Source: Petrolisthes cinctipes (Eukaryota; Arthropoda; Malacostraca; Decapoda; Porcellanidae). From it: a stretch of 64,000 bases of DNA. A program made the position numbers and the translations under genes. The stretch spans positions 2,108,001 to 2,172,000 of the forward strand of contig JAWQEG010001306.1 in the NCBI GenBank assembly GCA_033782935.1, written 5' to 3'. Position 1 is the first letter of the stretch. Every line of letters begins with the position of its first letter. The notes below the pieces were generated by a model, which saw only the letters and a list, made by a program, of their open reading frames with translations, had not been told where the DNA came from and did not search any database. Of the stretch, positions 47,401 through 61,537 are shown in pieces.

Positions 47401-50400
47401 CCGTGTTAGAGTATTTTCAAAATTCAGGCCCAAAACATGCTGAAAATCGATATTTTTGGCGCCCAAAGTCAATATGTGCATGTATCTTCTGTACCCGTTT
47501 ATATCTCAAATTCAGGCTCAAAACACCCGAAAATTCAATATTTTGGGGTCCCAGAAGCAATCTGTACAGTGCTAGAATATTTTCAAAATATAGGCTAAAA
47601 ACATGCTAAAAATCGATCTTTTAGGTGCCAAAAAGTCGATATCTCAAATTCAGTCCCAAAACACCCGAAAATTCGATATTTAGGGGTCCCAGAAGCGATC
47701 TGTACATGCCTACTCCGTGTTAGAGTATTTTCAAAATACATGCTCAAAACATACTGAAAATCGATCTTTTAGGTGCACAAAAGTCGATATGTGCATGCAT
47801 CTTCAGTACCCGTTTATATCTCAAATTCAGGCTCAAAACACCCGAAAATTCAATATTTTGGGGTCCTAGAAGCAATCTGTACATGCCTACTCAGTGTTAG
47901 ATTTTTTTCAAAATACAGGCCGAAAACATGCTGAAAATCGATATTTTAGATGCCCAAAGTCAATATGTGCATGTATCTTCTGTACCAAAACACCCGAAAA
48001 TTCAATATTTTGGGGTCCCAGAAGCAATCTGTACATGCCTACACAGTGCTAGAATATTTTCAAAATATAGGCTAAAAACATGCTAAAAATCGACATTTTA
48101 GGTGCCAAAAAATCGATATCTCAAATTCAGTCCCAAAACACCCGAAAATTCGATATTTAGAGGACCCAGAAGGTATCTGTACATGCTTACTCCGTGTTAG
48201 AGTATTTTCAAAATACAGGCCCAAAACATACTGAAAATCGATCTTTTAGGAGCCCAAAAGTCGATATGTGCATGCATCTTCTGTACCCGTTTATATCTCA
48301 AATTCAGGCTCAAAACACCCGAAAATTCAATATTTTGGGGTCCCAGAAGCAATCTGTACATGCCTACTCAGTGTTAGAGTATTTTCAAAATACAGGCCCA
48401 AAACATGCTGAAAATCGATATTTTAGATGCTCAAAGTCAATATGTGCATATATCTTCTGTACCCGTTTATATCTCAAATTCAGGCTCAAAACACCTGAAA
48501 ATTCAATATTTTGGGGTCCCAGAAGCAATCTGTACATGCCTACACAGTGCTAGAATATTTTCAAAATATAGGCTAAAAACATGCTAAAAATCGACTTTTT
48601 AGGTGCCAAAAAATCGATATCTCAAATTCAGTCCCAAAACACCCGAAAATTCGATATTTAGAGGTCCCAGAAGGTATCTGTACATGCTTACTCCGTGTTA
48701 GAGTATATTCAAAATACAGGCCAAAAACATACTGAAAATCGATCTTTTAGGTGCACAAAAGTCGATATCTCAAATTCAGTCCCAAAACACCCGAAAATTC
48801 GATATTTAGGGGTCCCAGAAGCGATCTGTACATGCCTACTCCGTGCTAGAATATTTTCAAAATGTAGGCTAAAAACATGCTAAAAATCGATCTTTTAGGT
48901 GCCAAAAAGTCGATATCTCAAATTCAGTCCCAAAACACCCGAAAATTCGATATTTAGGGGTCCCAGAAGCGATCTGTACATGCCTACTCCGTGTTAGAGT
49001 ATTTTCAAAATACATGCTCAAAACATACTGAAAATCGATCTTTTAGGTGCACAAAAGTCGATATGTGCATGCATCTTCAGTACCCGTTTATATCTCAAAT
49101 TCAGGCTCAAAACACCCGAAAATTCAATATTTTGGGGTCCCAGAAGCAATCTGTACATGCCTACTCAGTGTTAGAGTATTTTCAAAATACAGGCCCAAAA
49201 CATGCTGAAAATCGATATTTTAGATGATCAAAGTCAATATGTGCATGTATCTTCTGTACCCGTTTATATCTCAAATTCAGGCTCAAAACACCCAAAAATT
49301 CAATATTTTGGGGTCCCAGAAGCAATCTGTACATGCCTACACAGTGCTAGAATATTTTCAAAATATAGACTAAAAACATGCTAAAAATCAACATTTTAGG
49401 TGCCAAAAAATCGATATCTCAAATTCAGTCCCAAAACACCCGAAAATTCGATATTTAGAGGTCCCAGAAGGTATCTGTACATGCTTACTCCGTGTTAGAG
49501 TATTTTCAAAATACAGGCCAAAAACATACTGAAAATCGATCTTTTAGGTGCCCAAAAGTCGATATGTGCATGCATCTTCTGTACCCGTTTATATCTCAAA
49601 TTCAGGCTCAAAACACCCGAAAATTCGATATTTTGGGGTCCCAGAAGCAATCTGTACATGCCTACTCAGTGTTAGAGTATTTTCAAAATACAGGCCCAAA
49701 ACATGCTGAAAATCGACATTTTAGATGCCCAAAGTCAATATGTGCATGTATCTTCTGTACCCGTTTATATCTCAAATTCAGGCTCAAAACACCCGAAAAT
49801 TCAATATTTTGGGGTCCCAGAAGCAATCTGTACATGCCTACACAGTGCTAGAATATTTTCAAAATATAGGCTAAAAATATGCTGAAAATCGATATTTTTG
49901 GTGCCCAAAGTCAATATGTGCATGTATCTTCTGTACCCGTTTATATCTCAAATTCTGGCTCAAAACACCCGAAAATTCAATATTTTGCGGTCCCAGAAGC
50001 AATCTGTACATGCCTACTCAGTGCTAGAATATTTTCAAAATATAGGCTAAAAACATGCTAAAAATCGATCTTTTAGGTGCCAAAAAGTCGATATCTCAAA
50101 TTCAATTCTAAAACACCCGAAAATTCGATATTTAGGGGTCCCAGAAGCGATCTGTACATGCCTACTCCGTGTTAGAGTATTTTCAAAATACATGCTCAAA
50201 ATATACTGAAAATAGATCTTTTAGGTGCACAAAAGTCGAATGTGCATGCATCTTCAGTACCCGTTTATATCTCAAATTCAGGCTCAAAACACCCGAAAAT
50301 TCAATATTTTGGGGTCCCAGAAGCAATCTGTACAGTGCTAGAATATTTTCAAAATATAGGCTAAAAACATGCTAAAAATCGATCTTTTAAGTGCCATAAA

Positions 50401-51961
50401 GTCGATATCTCAAATTCAGCCCCAAAACACCCGAAAATTCGATATTTAGGGGTCCCAGAAGCGATCTGTACATGCCTACTCCGTGTTAGAGTATTTTCAA
50501 AATACAGGCCAAAAACATACTGAAAATCGATCTTTTAGGTGCCCAAAAGTCGATATGTGCATGCATCTTCTGTACCCGTTTATATCTCAAATTCTGGCCC
50601 TAAACACCCGAAAATTCGATATTTTGGGGTCCCAGAAGCAATCTGTACATGCCTACTACGTGTTAGAGTATTTTCAAAATTCAGGCCCAAAACATGCTGA
50701 AAATCGATATTTTTGGCGCCCAAAGTCAATATGTGCATGTATCTTCTGTACCCGTTTATATCTCAAATTCAGGCTCAAAACACCCGAAAATTCAATATTT
50801 TGGGGTCCCAGAAGCAATCTGTACATGCCTACTCAGTGCTAGAATATTTTCAAAATATAGGCTAAAAACATGCTAAAAATCGATCTTTTAGGTGCCAAAA
50901 AGTCGATATCTCAAATTCAGTCCCAAAACACCCGAAAATTCGATATTTAGGGGTCCCAGAAGCGATCTGTACATGCCTACTCCGTGTTAGAGTATTTTCA
51001 AAATACATGCTCAAAACATACTGAAAATCGATCTTTTAGGTGCACAAAAGTCGATATGTGCATGCATCTTCAGTACCCGTTTATATCTCAAATTCAGGCT
51101 CAAAACACCCGAAAATTCAATATTTTGGGGTCCTAGAAGCAATCTGTACATGCCTACTCAGTGTTAGATTTTTTTCAAAATACAGGCCGAAAACATGCTG
51201 AAAATCGATATTTTAGATGCCCAAAGTCAATATGTGCATGTATCTTCTGTACCAAAACACCCGAAAATTCAATATTTTGGGGTCCCAGAAGCAATCTGTA
51301 CATGCCTACACAGTGCTAGAATATTTTCAAAATATAGGCTAAAAACATGCTAAAAATCGACATTTTAGGTGCCAAAAAATCGATATCTCAAATTCAGTCC
51401 CAAAACACCCGAAAATTCGATATTTAGAGGACCCAGAAGGTATCTGTACATGCTTACTCCGTGTTAGAGTATTTTCAAAATACAGGCCCAAAACATACTG
51501 AAAATCGATCTTTTAGGAGCCCAAAAGTCGATATGTGCATGCATCTTCTGTACCCGTTTATATCTCAAATTCAGGCTCAAAACACCCGAAAATTCAATAT
51601 TTTGGGGTCCCAGAAGCAATCTGTACATGCCTACTCAGTGTTAGAGTATTTTCAAAATACAGGCCCAAAACATGCTGAAAATCGATATTTTAGATGCTCA
51701 AAGTCAATATGTGCATATATCTTCTGTACCCGTTTATATCTCAAATTCAGGCTCAAAACACCTGAAAATTCAATATTTTGGGGTCCCAGAAGCAATCTGT
51801 ACATGCCTACACAGTGCTAGAATATTTTCAAAATATAGGCTAAAAACATGCTAAAAATCGACTTTTTAGGTGCCAAAAAATCGATATCTCAAATTCAGTC
51901 CCAAAACACCCGAAAATTCGATATTTAGAGGTCCCAGAAGGTATCTGTACATGCTTACTCC
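44240..51961 (+). repeat. 7,722-bp super-repeat, copy 2
   Basis: This copy repeats 36518-44239 with the same monomer order and lengths, including all hybrids, 10-bp and 24-bp deletion monomers and both internal duplicates (45734-48990 and 48991-51961). I found no difference in the interior positions compared. Homology runs on to about 52,090, where GGGTTCCC (52106) and ACATGTCTACTCC break the match to 44,370. Confidence 0.95.
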
Positions 51962-54454
51962 GTGTTAGAGTATATTCAAAATACAGGCCAAAAACATACT
52001 GAAAATCGATCTTTTAGGTGCACAAAAGTCGATATGTGCATGCATCTTCTGTACCCGTTTATATCTCAAATTCTGGCCCTAAACACCCGAAAATTCGATA
52101 TTTTGGGTTCCCAGAAGCGATCTGTACATGTCTACTCCGTGTTAGAGTATTTTCAAAATTCAGGCCCAAAACATGCTGAAAATCGATATTTTTGGTGCCC
52201 AAAGTCAATATGTGCATGTATCTTCTGTACCCGTTTATATCTCAAATTCAGGCTCAAAACACCCGAAAATTCAATATTTTGGGGTCCCAGAAGCAATCTG
52301 TACATGCCTACTCAGTGCTAGAATATTTTCAAAATATAGGCTAAAAACATGCTAAAAATCGACATTTTAGGTGCCAAAAAATCGATATCTCAAATTCAGT
52401 CCCAAAACACCCGAAAATTCGATATTTAGAGGTCCCAGAAGGTATCTGTACATGCCTACTCCGTGTTATAGTATTTTCAAAATACAGGCCAAAAACATAC
52501 TGAAAATCGATCTCTTAGGTGCCCAAAAGTCGATATGTGCATGCATCTTCTATACCCGTTTATATCTCAAATTCTTGCTCAAAACACCCGAAAATTCAAT
52601 ATTTTGGGGTCCCAGAAGCAATCTGTACATGCCTACTCAGTGTTAGAGTATTTTCAAAATACAGGCCCAAAACATGCTGAAAATCGATATTTTAGATGCC
52701 CAAATTCAATATGTGCATGTATCTTCTGTACCCGTTTATATCTCAAATTCAGGCTCAAAACACCCGAAAATTCAGTATTTTGGGGTCCCAGAAGCAATCT
52801 GTACATGCCTACACAGTGCTAGAATAATTTCAAAATATAGGCTAAAAACATGCTAAAAATCGACATTTTAGGTGCCAAAAAATCGATATCTCAAATTCAG
52901 TCCCAAAACACCCGAAAATTCGATATTTAGAGGTCCCAGAAGGTATCTGTACATGCCTACTCCGTGTTATAGTATTTTCAAAATACAGGCCAAAAACATA
53001 CTGAAAATCGATCTTTTAGGTGCCCAAAAGTCGATATGTGCATGCATCTTCTGTACCCGTTTATATCTCAAATTCTGGCCCTAAACACCCGAAAATTCGA
53101 TATTTTGGGGTCCCAGAAGCGATCTGTACATGCCTACTCCGTGTTAGAGTATTTTCAAAATTCAGGCCCAAAACATGCTGAAAATCGATATTTTAGATGC
53201 CCAAAGTCAATATGTGCATGTATCTTCTGTACCCGTTTATATCTCAAATTCAGGCTCAAAACACCCGAAAATTCAATATTTTGGGGTCCCAGAAGCAATC
53301 TGTACAGTGCTAGAATATTTTCAAAATATAGGCTAAAAACATGCTAAAAATCGATCTTTTAATTAAGTGCCATAAAGTCGATATCTCAAATTCAGTCCCA
53401 AAACACCCGAAAATTCGATATTTAGGGGTCCCAGAAGCGATATGTACATGCCTACTCCGTGTTAGAGTATTTTCAAAATACAGGCCAAAAACATACTGAA
53501 AATCGATCTTATAGGTGCCCAAAAGTCGATATGTGCATGCATCTTCTGTACCCGTTTATATCTCAAATTCTGGCCCTAAACACCCGAAAATTCGATATTT
53601 TGGGGTCCCAGAAGCGATCTGTACATGCCTACTCCGTGTTAGAGTATTTTCAAAATTCAGGCCCAAAACATGCTGAAAATCGATATTTTTGGTGCCCAAA
53701 GTCAATATGTGCATGTATCTTCTGTACCCGTTTATATCTCAAATTCAGGCTCAAAACACCCGAAAATTCAATATTTTGGGGTCCCAGAAGCAATCTGAAA
53801 AGTGCTAGAATATTTTCAAAATATAGGCTAAAAACATGCTAAAAATCGATCTTTTAATTAAGTGCCATAAAGTCGATATCTCAAATTCAGTCCCAAAACA
53901 CCCGAAAATTCGATATTTAGGGGTCCCAGAAGCGATCTGTACATGCCTACTCCGTGTTAGAGTATTTTCAAAATACAGGCCAAAAACATACTGAAAATCG
54001 ATCTTTTAGGTGCCCAAAAGTCGATATGTGCATGCATCTTCTGTACCCGTTTATATCTCAATTTCTGGCCCTAAACACCCGAAAATTCGATATCTTGGGG
54101 TCCCAGAAGCGATCTGTACATGCCTACTCCGTGTTAGAGTATTTTCAAAATTCAGGCCCAAAACATGCTGAAAATCGATATTTTTGGCGCCTAAAGTCAA
54201 TATGTGCATGAATCTTCTGTACCCGTTTATATCTCAAATTCAGGGTCAAAACACCCGAAAATTCAATATTTTGGGGTCCCAGAAGCAATCTGTACATGCC
54301 TACTCAGTGCTAGAATATTTTCAAAATATAGGCTAAAAACATGCCAAAAATCGATCTTTTAGGTGCCAAAAAGTCGATATCTCAAATTCAGTCCCAAAAC
54401 ACCCGAAAATTCGATATTTAGGGGTCCCAGAAGCGATCTGTACATGCCTACTCC
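51962..54454 (+). repeat. Trimers following the 7,722-bp duplication
   Basis: Starts: A 51962, B2 52139, C1 52315, A2 52463 (GTGTTATAG), B1 52640, C1 52816, A2 52964 (GTGTTATAG), B 53141 (166 bp), C 53307 (152), A2 53459, B2 53636 (166), C 53802 (152), A2 53954, B2 54131, C2 54307. The paired GTGTTATAG heads and the paired 152-bp C monomers each indicate local duplications of 501 and 495 bp. Confidence 0.88.
53307..53953 (+). repeat. C monomers with a 4-bp insertion creating TTAATTAA
   Basis: C monomers at 53307 and 53802 each read CTTTTAATTAAGTGCCATAAAG and are 152 bp. The 8-bp palindrome lies at 53359-53366 and 53854-53861. The two copies are 495 bp apart (152+177+166), so the insertion marks one recent duplication. 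The related GTGCCATAAAG without the insertion occurs at 39413, 42669 and their duplicates. Confidence 0.92.
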
Positions 54455-56248
54455 GTGTTAGAGTATTTTCAAAATACATGCTCAAAACATACTGAAAATC
54501 GATCTTTTAGGTGCACAAAAGTCGATATGTGCATGCATCTTCAGTACCCGTTTATATCTCAAATTCAGGCTCAAAACACCCGAAAATTCAATATTTTTGG
54601 GTCCCAGAAGCAATCGGTACATGCCTACTCCGTGTTAGAGTATTTTCAAAATTCAGGCCCAAAACATGCTGAAAATCGATATTTTAGATGCCCAAAGTCA
54701 ATATGTGCATGTATCTTCTGTACCCGTTTATATCTCAAATTCAGGCTCAAAACACCCGAAAATTCAATATTTTGGGGTCCCAGAAGCAATCTGTACAGTG
54801 CTAAAATATTTTCAAAATATAGTCTAAAAACATGCTAAAAATCGATCTTTTAAGTGCCAAAAAGTCGATATCTCAAATTCAGTCCCAAAACACTCGAAAA
54901 TTCGATATTTAGGGGTCCCAGAAGCGATCTGTACATGCCTACTCCGTGTTAGTGTATTTTCAAAATACAGGCCAAAAACATACTGAAAATCGATCTTTTA
55001 GGTGCCCAAAAGTCGATATGTTCATGCATCTTCTGTACCCGTTTATATCTCAAATTCAGGCTCAAAACACCCGAAAATTCAATATTTTGGGGTCCCAGAA
55101 GTAATCTGTACATGCCTACTCAGTGCTAGAATATTTTCAAAATATAGGCTAAAAACATGCAAAAAATCGATCTTTTAGGTGCCAAAAAATCGATATCTCA
55201 AATTCAGTCCCAAAACACCCGAAAATTCGATATGTAGGGGTCCCAGAAGCGATCTGTACATGCCTACTCCGTGTTAGAGTATTTTCAAAATACATGCTCA
55301 AAACATACTGAAAATCGATCTTTTAGGTGCACAAAAGTCGATATGTGCATGCATCTTCAGTACCCGTTTATATCTCAAATTCAGGCTCAAAACACCCGAA
55401 AATTCAATATTTTGGGGTCCCAGAAGCAATCTGTACATGCCTACTCAGTGTTAGAGTATTTTCAAAATACAGGCCCAAAACATGCTGAAAATCGATATTT
55501 TAGATGCCCAAAGTCAATATGTGCATGTATCTTCTGTACCCGTTTATATCTCAAATTCAGGCTCAAAACACCCGAAAATTCAATATTTTGGGGTCCCCGA
55601 AGCAATCTGTACATGCCTAAACAGTGCTAGAATATTTTCAAAATATAGGCTAAAAACATGCTAAAAATCGACATTTTAGGTGCCAAAAAATCGATATCTC
55701 AAATTCAGACCCAAAACACCCGAAAATTCGATATTTAGAGGTCCCAGAAGGTATCTGTACATGCCTACTCCGTGTTAGAGTATTTTCAAAATACAGGCCA
55801 AAAACATACTGAAAATCGATCTTTTAGGTGCCCAAAAGTCGATATGTGCATGTATCTTCTGTACCCGTTTATATCTCAAATTCTGGCCCTAAACACCCGA
55901 AAATTCGATATTTTGGGGTCCCAGAAGCGATCTGTACATGCCTACTCCGTGTTAGAGTATTTTCAAAATTCAGGCCCAAAACATGCTGAAAATCGATATT
56001 TTAGATGCCCAAAGTCAATATGTGCATGTATCTTCTGTACCAAAACACCCGAAAATTCAATATTTTGGGGTCCCAGAAGCAATCTGTACATGCCTACACA
56101 GTGCTAGAATATTTTCAAAATATAGGCTAAAAACATGCTAAAAATCGACATTTTAGGTGCCAAAAAATCGATATCTCAAATTCAGTCCCAAAACACCCGA
56201 AAATTCGATATTTAGAGGTCCCAGAAGGTATCTGTACATGCCTACTCC
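54455..56248 (+). repeat. Mixed monomer block
   Basis: Starts: A1 54455, B 54632 (166 bp), C2 54798, A2 54946, C 55123, A1 55271, B1 55448, C1 55624, A2 55772, B1 55949 (152, 24-bp deletion), C1 56101. No larger duplication is evident here. Nothing other than satellite is present. Confidence 0.88.
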
Positions 56249-59043
56249 GTGTTAGAGTATTTTCAAAATACAGGCCAAAAACATACTGAAAATCGATCTC
56301 TTAGGTGCCCAAAAGTCGATATGTGCATGCATCTTCTGTACCCGTTTATATCTCATATTCTGGCCCTAAACACCCGAAAATTCGATATTTTGGGGTCCCA
56401 GAAGCGATCTGTACATGCCTAATCCGTGTTAGAGTATTTTCAAAATTCAGGCCCAAAACATGCTGAAAATCGATATTTTTGGTGCCCAAAGTCAATATGT
56501 GCATGTATCTTCTGTACCCGTTTATATCTCAAATTCAGGCTCAAAACACCCGAAAATTCAATATTTTGGGGTCCCAGAAGCAATCTGTACATGCCTACTC
56601 AGTGCTAGAATATTTTCAAAATATAGGCTAAAAACATGCTAAAAATCGATCTTTTAGGTGCCAAAAAGTCGATATCTCAAATTCTGTCCCAAAACACCCG
56701 ACAATTCGATATTTAGGGGTCCCAGAAGCGATCTGTACATGCCTACTCCGTGTTAGAGTATTTTCAAAATACATGCGCAAAACATACTGAAAATCGATCT
56801 TTTAGGTGCACAAAAGTCGATATGTGCATGCATCTTCAGTACCCGTTTATATCTCAAATTCAGGCTCAAAACACCCGAAAATTCAATATTTTGGGGTCCC
56901 AGAAGCAATCTGTACATGCCTACTCAGTGTTAGAGAATTTTCAAAATACAGGCCCAAAACATGCTGAAAATCGATATTTTAGATGCCCAAAGTCAATATG
57001 TGCATGTATCTTCTGTACCCGTTTATATCTCAAATTCAGGCTCAAAACACCCGAAAATTCAATATTTTGGGGTCCCAGAAGCAATCTGTACATGCCTACT
57101 CAGTGTTAGATTTTTTTCAAAATACAGGCCCAAAACATGCTGAAAATCGATATTTTAGATGCCCAAAGTCAATATGTGCATGTATCTTCTGTACCAAAAC
57201 ACCCGAAAATTCAATATTTTGGGGTCCCAGAAGCAATCTGTACATGCCTACACAGTGCTAGAATATTTTCAAAATATAGGCTAAAAACATGCTAAAAATC
57301 GACATTTTAGGTGCCAAAAAATCGATATCTCAAATTCAGTTCCAAAACACCCGAAAATTCGATATTTAGAGGACCCAGAAGGTATTTGTACATGCTTACT
57401 CCTTGTTAGAGTATTTTCAAAATACAGGCCAAAAACATACTGAAAATCGATCTTTTAGGTGCACAAAAGTCAATATGTGCATGCATCTTCTGTACCCGTT
57501 TATATCTCAAATTCAGGCTCAAAACACCCGAAAATTCAATATTTTGGGGTCCCAGAAGCAATCTGTACATGCCTACTCAGTGTTAGAGTATTTTCAAAAT
57601 ACAGGCCCAAAACATGCTGAAAATCGATATTTTAGATGCCCAAAGTCAATATGTGCATGTATCTTCTGTACCCGTTTATATCTCAAATTCAGGCTCAAAA
57701 CACTCGAAAATTCAATATTTTGGGGTCCCAGAAGCAATCTGTACATGCCTACACAGTGCTAGAATATTTTCAAAATATAGGCTAAAAACATGCTAAAAAT
57801 CGACATTTTAGGTGCCAAAAAATCGATATCTCAAATTCAGTCCCAAAACACCCGAAAATTCGATATTTAGAGGTCCCAGAAGGTATCTGTACATGCCTAC
57901 TCCGTGTTAGAGTATTTTCAAAATACAGGCCAAAAACATACTGAAAATCGATCTCTTAGGTGCCCAAAAGTCGATATGTGCATGCATCTTCTGTACCCGT
58001 TTATATCTCATATTCTGGCCCTAAACACCCGAAAATTCGATATTTTGGGGTCCCAGAAGCGATCTGTACATGCCTAATCCGTGTTAGAGTATTTTCAAAA
58101 TTCAGGCCCAAAACATGCTGAAAATCGATATTTTTGGTGCCCAAAGTCAATATGTGCATGTATCTTCTGTACCCGTTTATATCTCAAATTCTGGCTCAAA
58201 ACACCCGAAAATTCAATATTTTGGGGTCCCAGAAGCAATCTGTACATGCCTACTCAGTGCTAGAATATTTTCAAAATATAGGCTAAAAACATGCTAAAAA
58301 TCGATCTTTTAGGTGCCAAAAAGTCGATATCTCAAATTCTGTCCCAAAACACCCGACAATTCGATATTTAGGGGTCCCAGAAGCGATCTGTACATGCCTA
58401 CTCCGTGTTAGAGTATTTTCAAAATACATGCTCAAAACATACTGAAAATCGATCTTTTAGGTTCACAAAAGTCGATATGTGCATGCATCTTCAGTACCCG
58501 TTTATATCTCAAATTCAGGCTCAAAACACCCGAAAATTCAATATTTTTGGGTCCCAGAAGCAATCTGTACATGCCTACTCAGTGTTAGAGTATTTTCAAA
58601 ATACAGGCCCAAAACATGCTGAAAATCGATATTTTAGATGCCCAAAGTCAATATGTGCATGTATCTTCTGTACCCGTTTATATCTCAAATTCAGGCTCAA
58701 AACACCCGAAAATTCAATATTTTGGGGTCCCAGAAGCAATCTGTACAGTGCTAAAATATTTTCAAAATATAGGCTAAAAACATGCTAAAAATCGATCTTT
58801 TAAGTGCCAAAAAGTCGATATCTCAAATTCAGTCCCAAAACACCCGAAAATTCGATATTTTGGGGTCCCAGAAGCAATCTGTACATGCCTACTCAGTGCT
58901 AGAATATTTTCAAAATATAGGCTAAAAACATGCTAAAAATCGATCTTTTACGTGCCAAAAAGTCGATATCTCAAATTCAGTCCCAAAACACCCGAAAATT
59001 CGATATTTAGGGGTCGCAGAAGCGATCTGTACATGCCTACTCC
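56249..59043 (+). repeat. 1,655-bp-offset duplicate segments
   Basis: Starts: A2 56249, B2 56426, C2 56602, A1 56750, B1 56927, B1 57103 (152), C1 57255, A2 57403, B1 57580, C1 57756, then A2 57904, B2 58081, C2 58257, A1 58405, B1 58582 (166), C 58748, C2 58896. The segments from 56249 and 57904 share CTCATATTCTGG, CCTAATCCGTG and CCGACAATTCG. The 57103-57402 stretch shares GTTAGATTTTTTTC and AGAGGACCCAGAAGG with 40172-40471, linking it to the 7,722-bp unit. Confidence 0.87.
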
Positions 59044-61537
59044 GTGTTAGAGTATTTTCAAAATACATGCTCAAAACATACTGAAAATCGATCTTTTAGG
59101 TGCACAAAAGTCGATATGTGCATGCATCTTCAGTACCCGTTTATATCTCAAATTCAGGCTCAAAACACCCGAAAATTCAATATTTTGGGGTCCCAGAAGC
59201 AATCTGTACATGCCTACTCAGTGTTAGAGTATTTTCAAAATACAGGCCCAAAACATGCTGAAAATCGATATTTTAGATGCCCAAAGTCAATATGTGCATG
59301 TATCTTCTGTACCCGTTTATATCTCAAATTCAGGCTCAAAACACCCGAAAATTCAATATTTTGGGGTCCCAGAAGCAATCTGTACAGTGCTAGAATATTT
59401 TCAAAATATAGGCTAAAAACATGCTAAAAATCGATATTATAAGTGCCAAAAAGTCGATATCTCAAATTCAGTCCCAAAACACCCGAAAATTCGATATTTA
59501 GGGTTCCCAGAAGCGATCTGTACATGCCTACTACGTGTTAGAGTATTTTCAAAATACAGGCCAAAAACATACTGAAAATTGATCTTTTAGGTGCCCAAAA
59601 GTCGATATGTGCATGCATCTTCTGTACCCGTTTATATCTCAAATTCTGGCCCTAAACACCCGAAAATTCGATATTTTGGGGTCCCAGAAGCGATATGTAC
59701 ATGCCTACTCCGTGTTAGAGTATTTTCAAAATTCAGGCCCAAAACATGCTGAAAATCGATATTTTTGGTGCCCAAAGTCAATATGTGCATGTATCTTCTG
59801 TACCCGTTTATATCTCAAATTCAGGCTCAAAACACCCGAAAATTCAATATTTTGGGGTCCCAGAAGCAATCTGTACATGCCTACTCAGTGCTAGAATATT
59901 TTCAAAATATAGGCTAAAAACATGCTAAAAATCGATCTTTTAGGTGCCAAAAAGTCGATATCTCAAATTCAGTCCCAAAACACCCGAAAATTCGATATTT
60001 AGAGGTCCCAGAAGCGATCTGTACATGCCTACTCCGTGTTAGAGTATTTTCAAAATACATGCTCAAAACATACTGAAAATCGATCTTTTATGTGCACAAA
60101 AGTCGATATGTGCATGCATCTTCAGTAACCGTTTATATCTCAAATTCAGGCTCAAAACACCCGAAAATTCAATATTTTGGGGTCCCAGAAGCAATCTGTA
60201 CATGCCTACTCAGTGTTAGAGTATTTTCAAAATACAGGCCCAAAACATGCTGAAAATCGATATTTTAGATGCCCAAAGTCAATATGTGCATGTATCTTCT
60301 GTACCCGTTTATATCTCAAATTCAGGCTCAAAACACCCGAAAATTCAATATTTTGGGGTCCCAGAAGCAATCTGTACATGCCTACACAGTGCTAGAATAT
60401 TTTCAAATTATAGGCTAAAAACATGCTAAAAATCGACATTTTAGGTGCCAAAAAATCGATATCTCAAATTCAGTCCCAAAACACCCGAAAATTCGATATT
60501 TAGAGGTCCCAGAAGTTATCTGTACATGCTTACTCCGTGTTAGAGTATTTTCAAAATATAGGCTAAAAACATGCTAAAAATCGATCTTTTAGGTGCCAAA
60601 AAGTCGATATCTCAAATTCAGTCCCAAAACACGCGAAAATTCGATATTTAGGGGTCCCAGAAGCGATCTGTACATGTCTACTCCGTGTTAGAGTATTTTC
60701 AAAATACATGCTCAAAACATACTGAAAATCGATCTTTTAGGTGCACAAAAGTCGATATGTGCATGCATCTTCAGTACCCGTTTATATCTCAAATTCAGGC
60801 TCAAAACACCCGAAAATTCAATATTTTGGGGTCCCAGAAGCAATCTGTACATGCCTACTCAGTGTTAGAGTATTTTCAAAATACAGGCCCAAAACATGCT
60901 GAAAATCGATATTTTAGATGCCCAAAGTCAATATGTGCATGTATCTTCTGTACCCGTTTATATCTCAAATTCAGGCTAAAAACATCCGAAAATTCAATAT
61001 TTTGGGGTCCCAGAAGCAATCTGTACATGCCTACACAGTGCTAGAATATTTTCAAAATATAGGCTAAAAACATGCTAAAAATCGACATTTTAGGTGCCAA
61101 AAAATCGATATCTCAAATTCAGTCCCAAAACACCCGAAAATTCGATATTTAGAGGTCCCAGAAGGTATCTGTACATGTTTACTCCATGTTAGAGTATTTT
61201 CAAAATACAGGCCAAAAACATACTGAAAATTGATCTTTTAGGTGCCCAAAGTCGATATGTGCATGCATCTTCTGTACCCGTTTATATCTCAAATTCAGGC
61301 TCAAAACACCCGAAAATTCAATATTTTGGGGTCCCAGAAGCAATCTGTACATGCCTACTCAGTGTTAGAGTATTTTCAAAATACAGGCCCAAAACATGCT
61401 GAAAATCGATATTTTAGATGCCCAAAGTCAATATGTGCATATATCTTCTGTACCCGTTTATATCTCAAATTCAGGCTCAAAACACCCGAAAATTTAATAT
61501 TTTGGGGTCCCAGAAGCAATCTGTACATGACTACTCA
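59044..61537 (+). repeat. Mixed trimers preceding the 1,827-bp repeat
   Basis: Starts: A1 59044, B1 59221 (166 bp), C 59387, A2 59535, B2 59712, C2 59888, A1 60036, B1 60213, C1 60389, A-headed C hybrid 60537 (148), A1 60685, B1 60862, C1 61038, A2 61186 (ATGTTAGAG, 176 bp), B1 61362. Nothing other than satellite is present. Confidence 0.88.

Noticed and set aside
53359..53366. TTAATTAA as a cloning or vector scar
   Set aside because: It lies within otherwise normal C monomers in two copies 495 bp apart, with no vector sequence nearby. A simple four-base insertion followed by duplication explains it.
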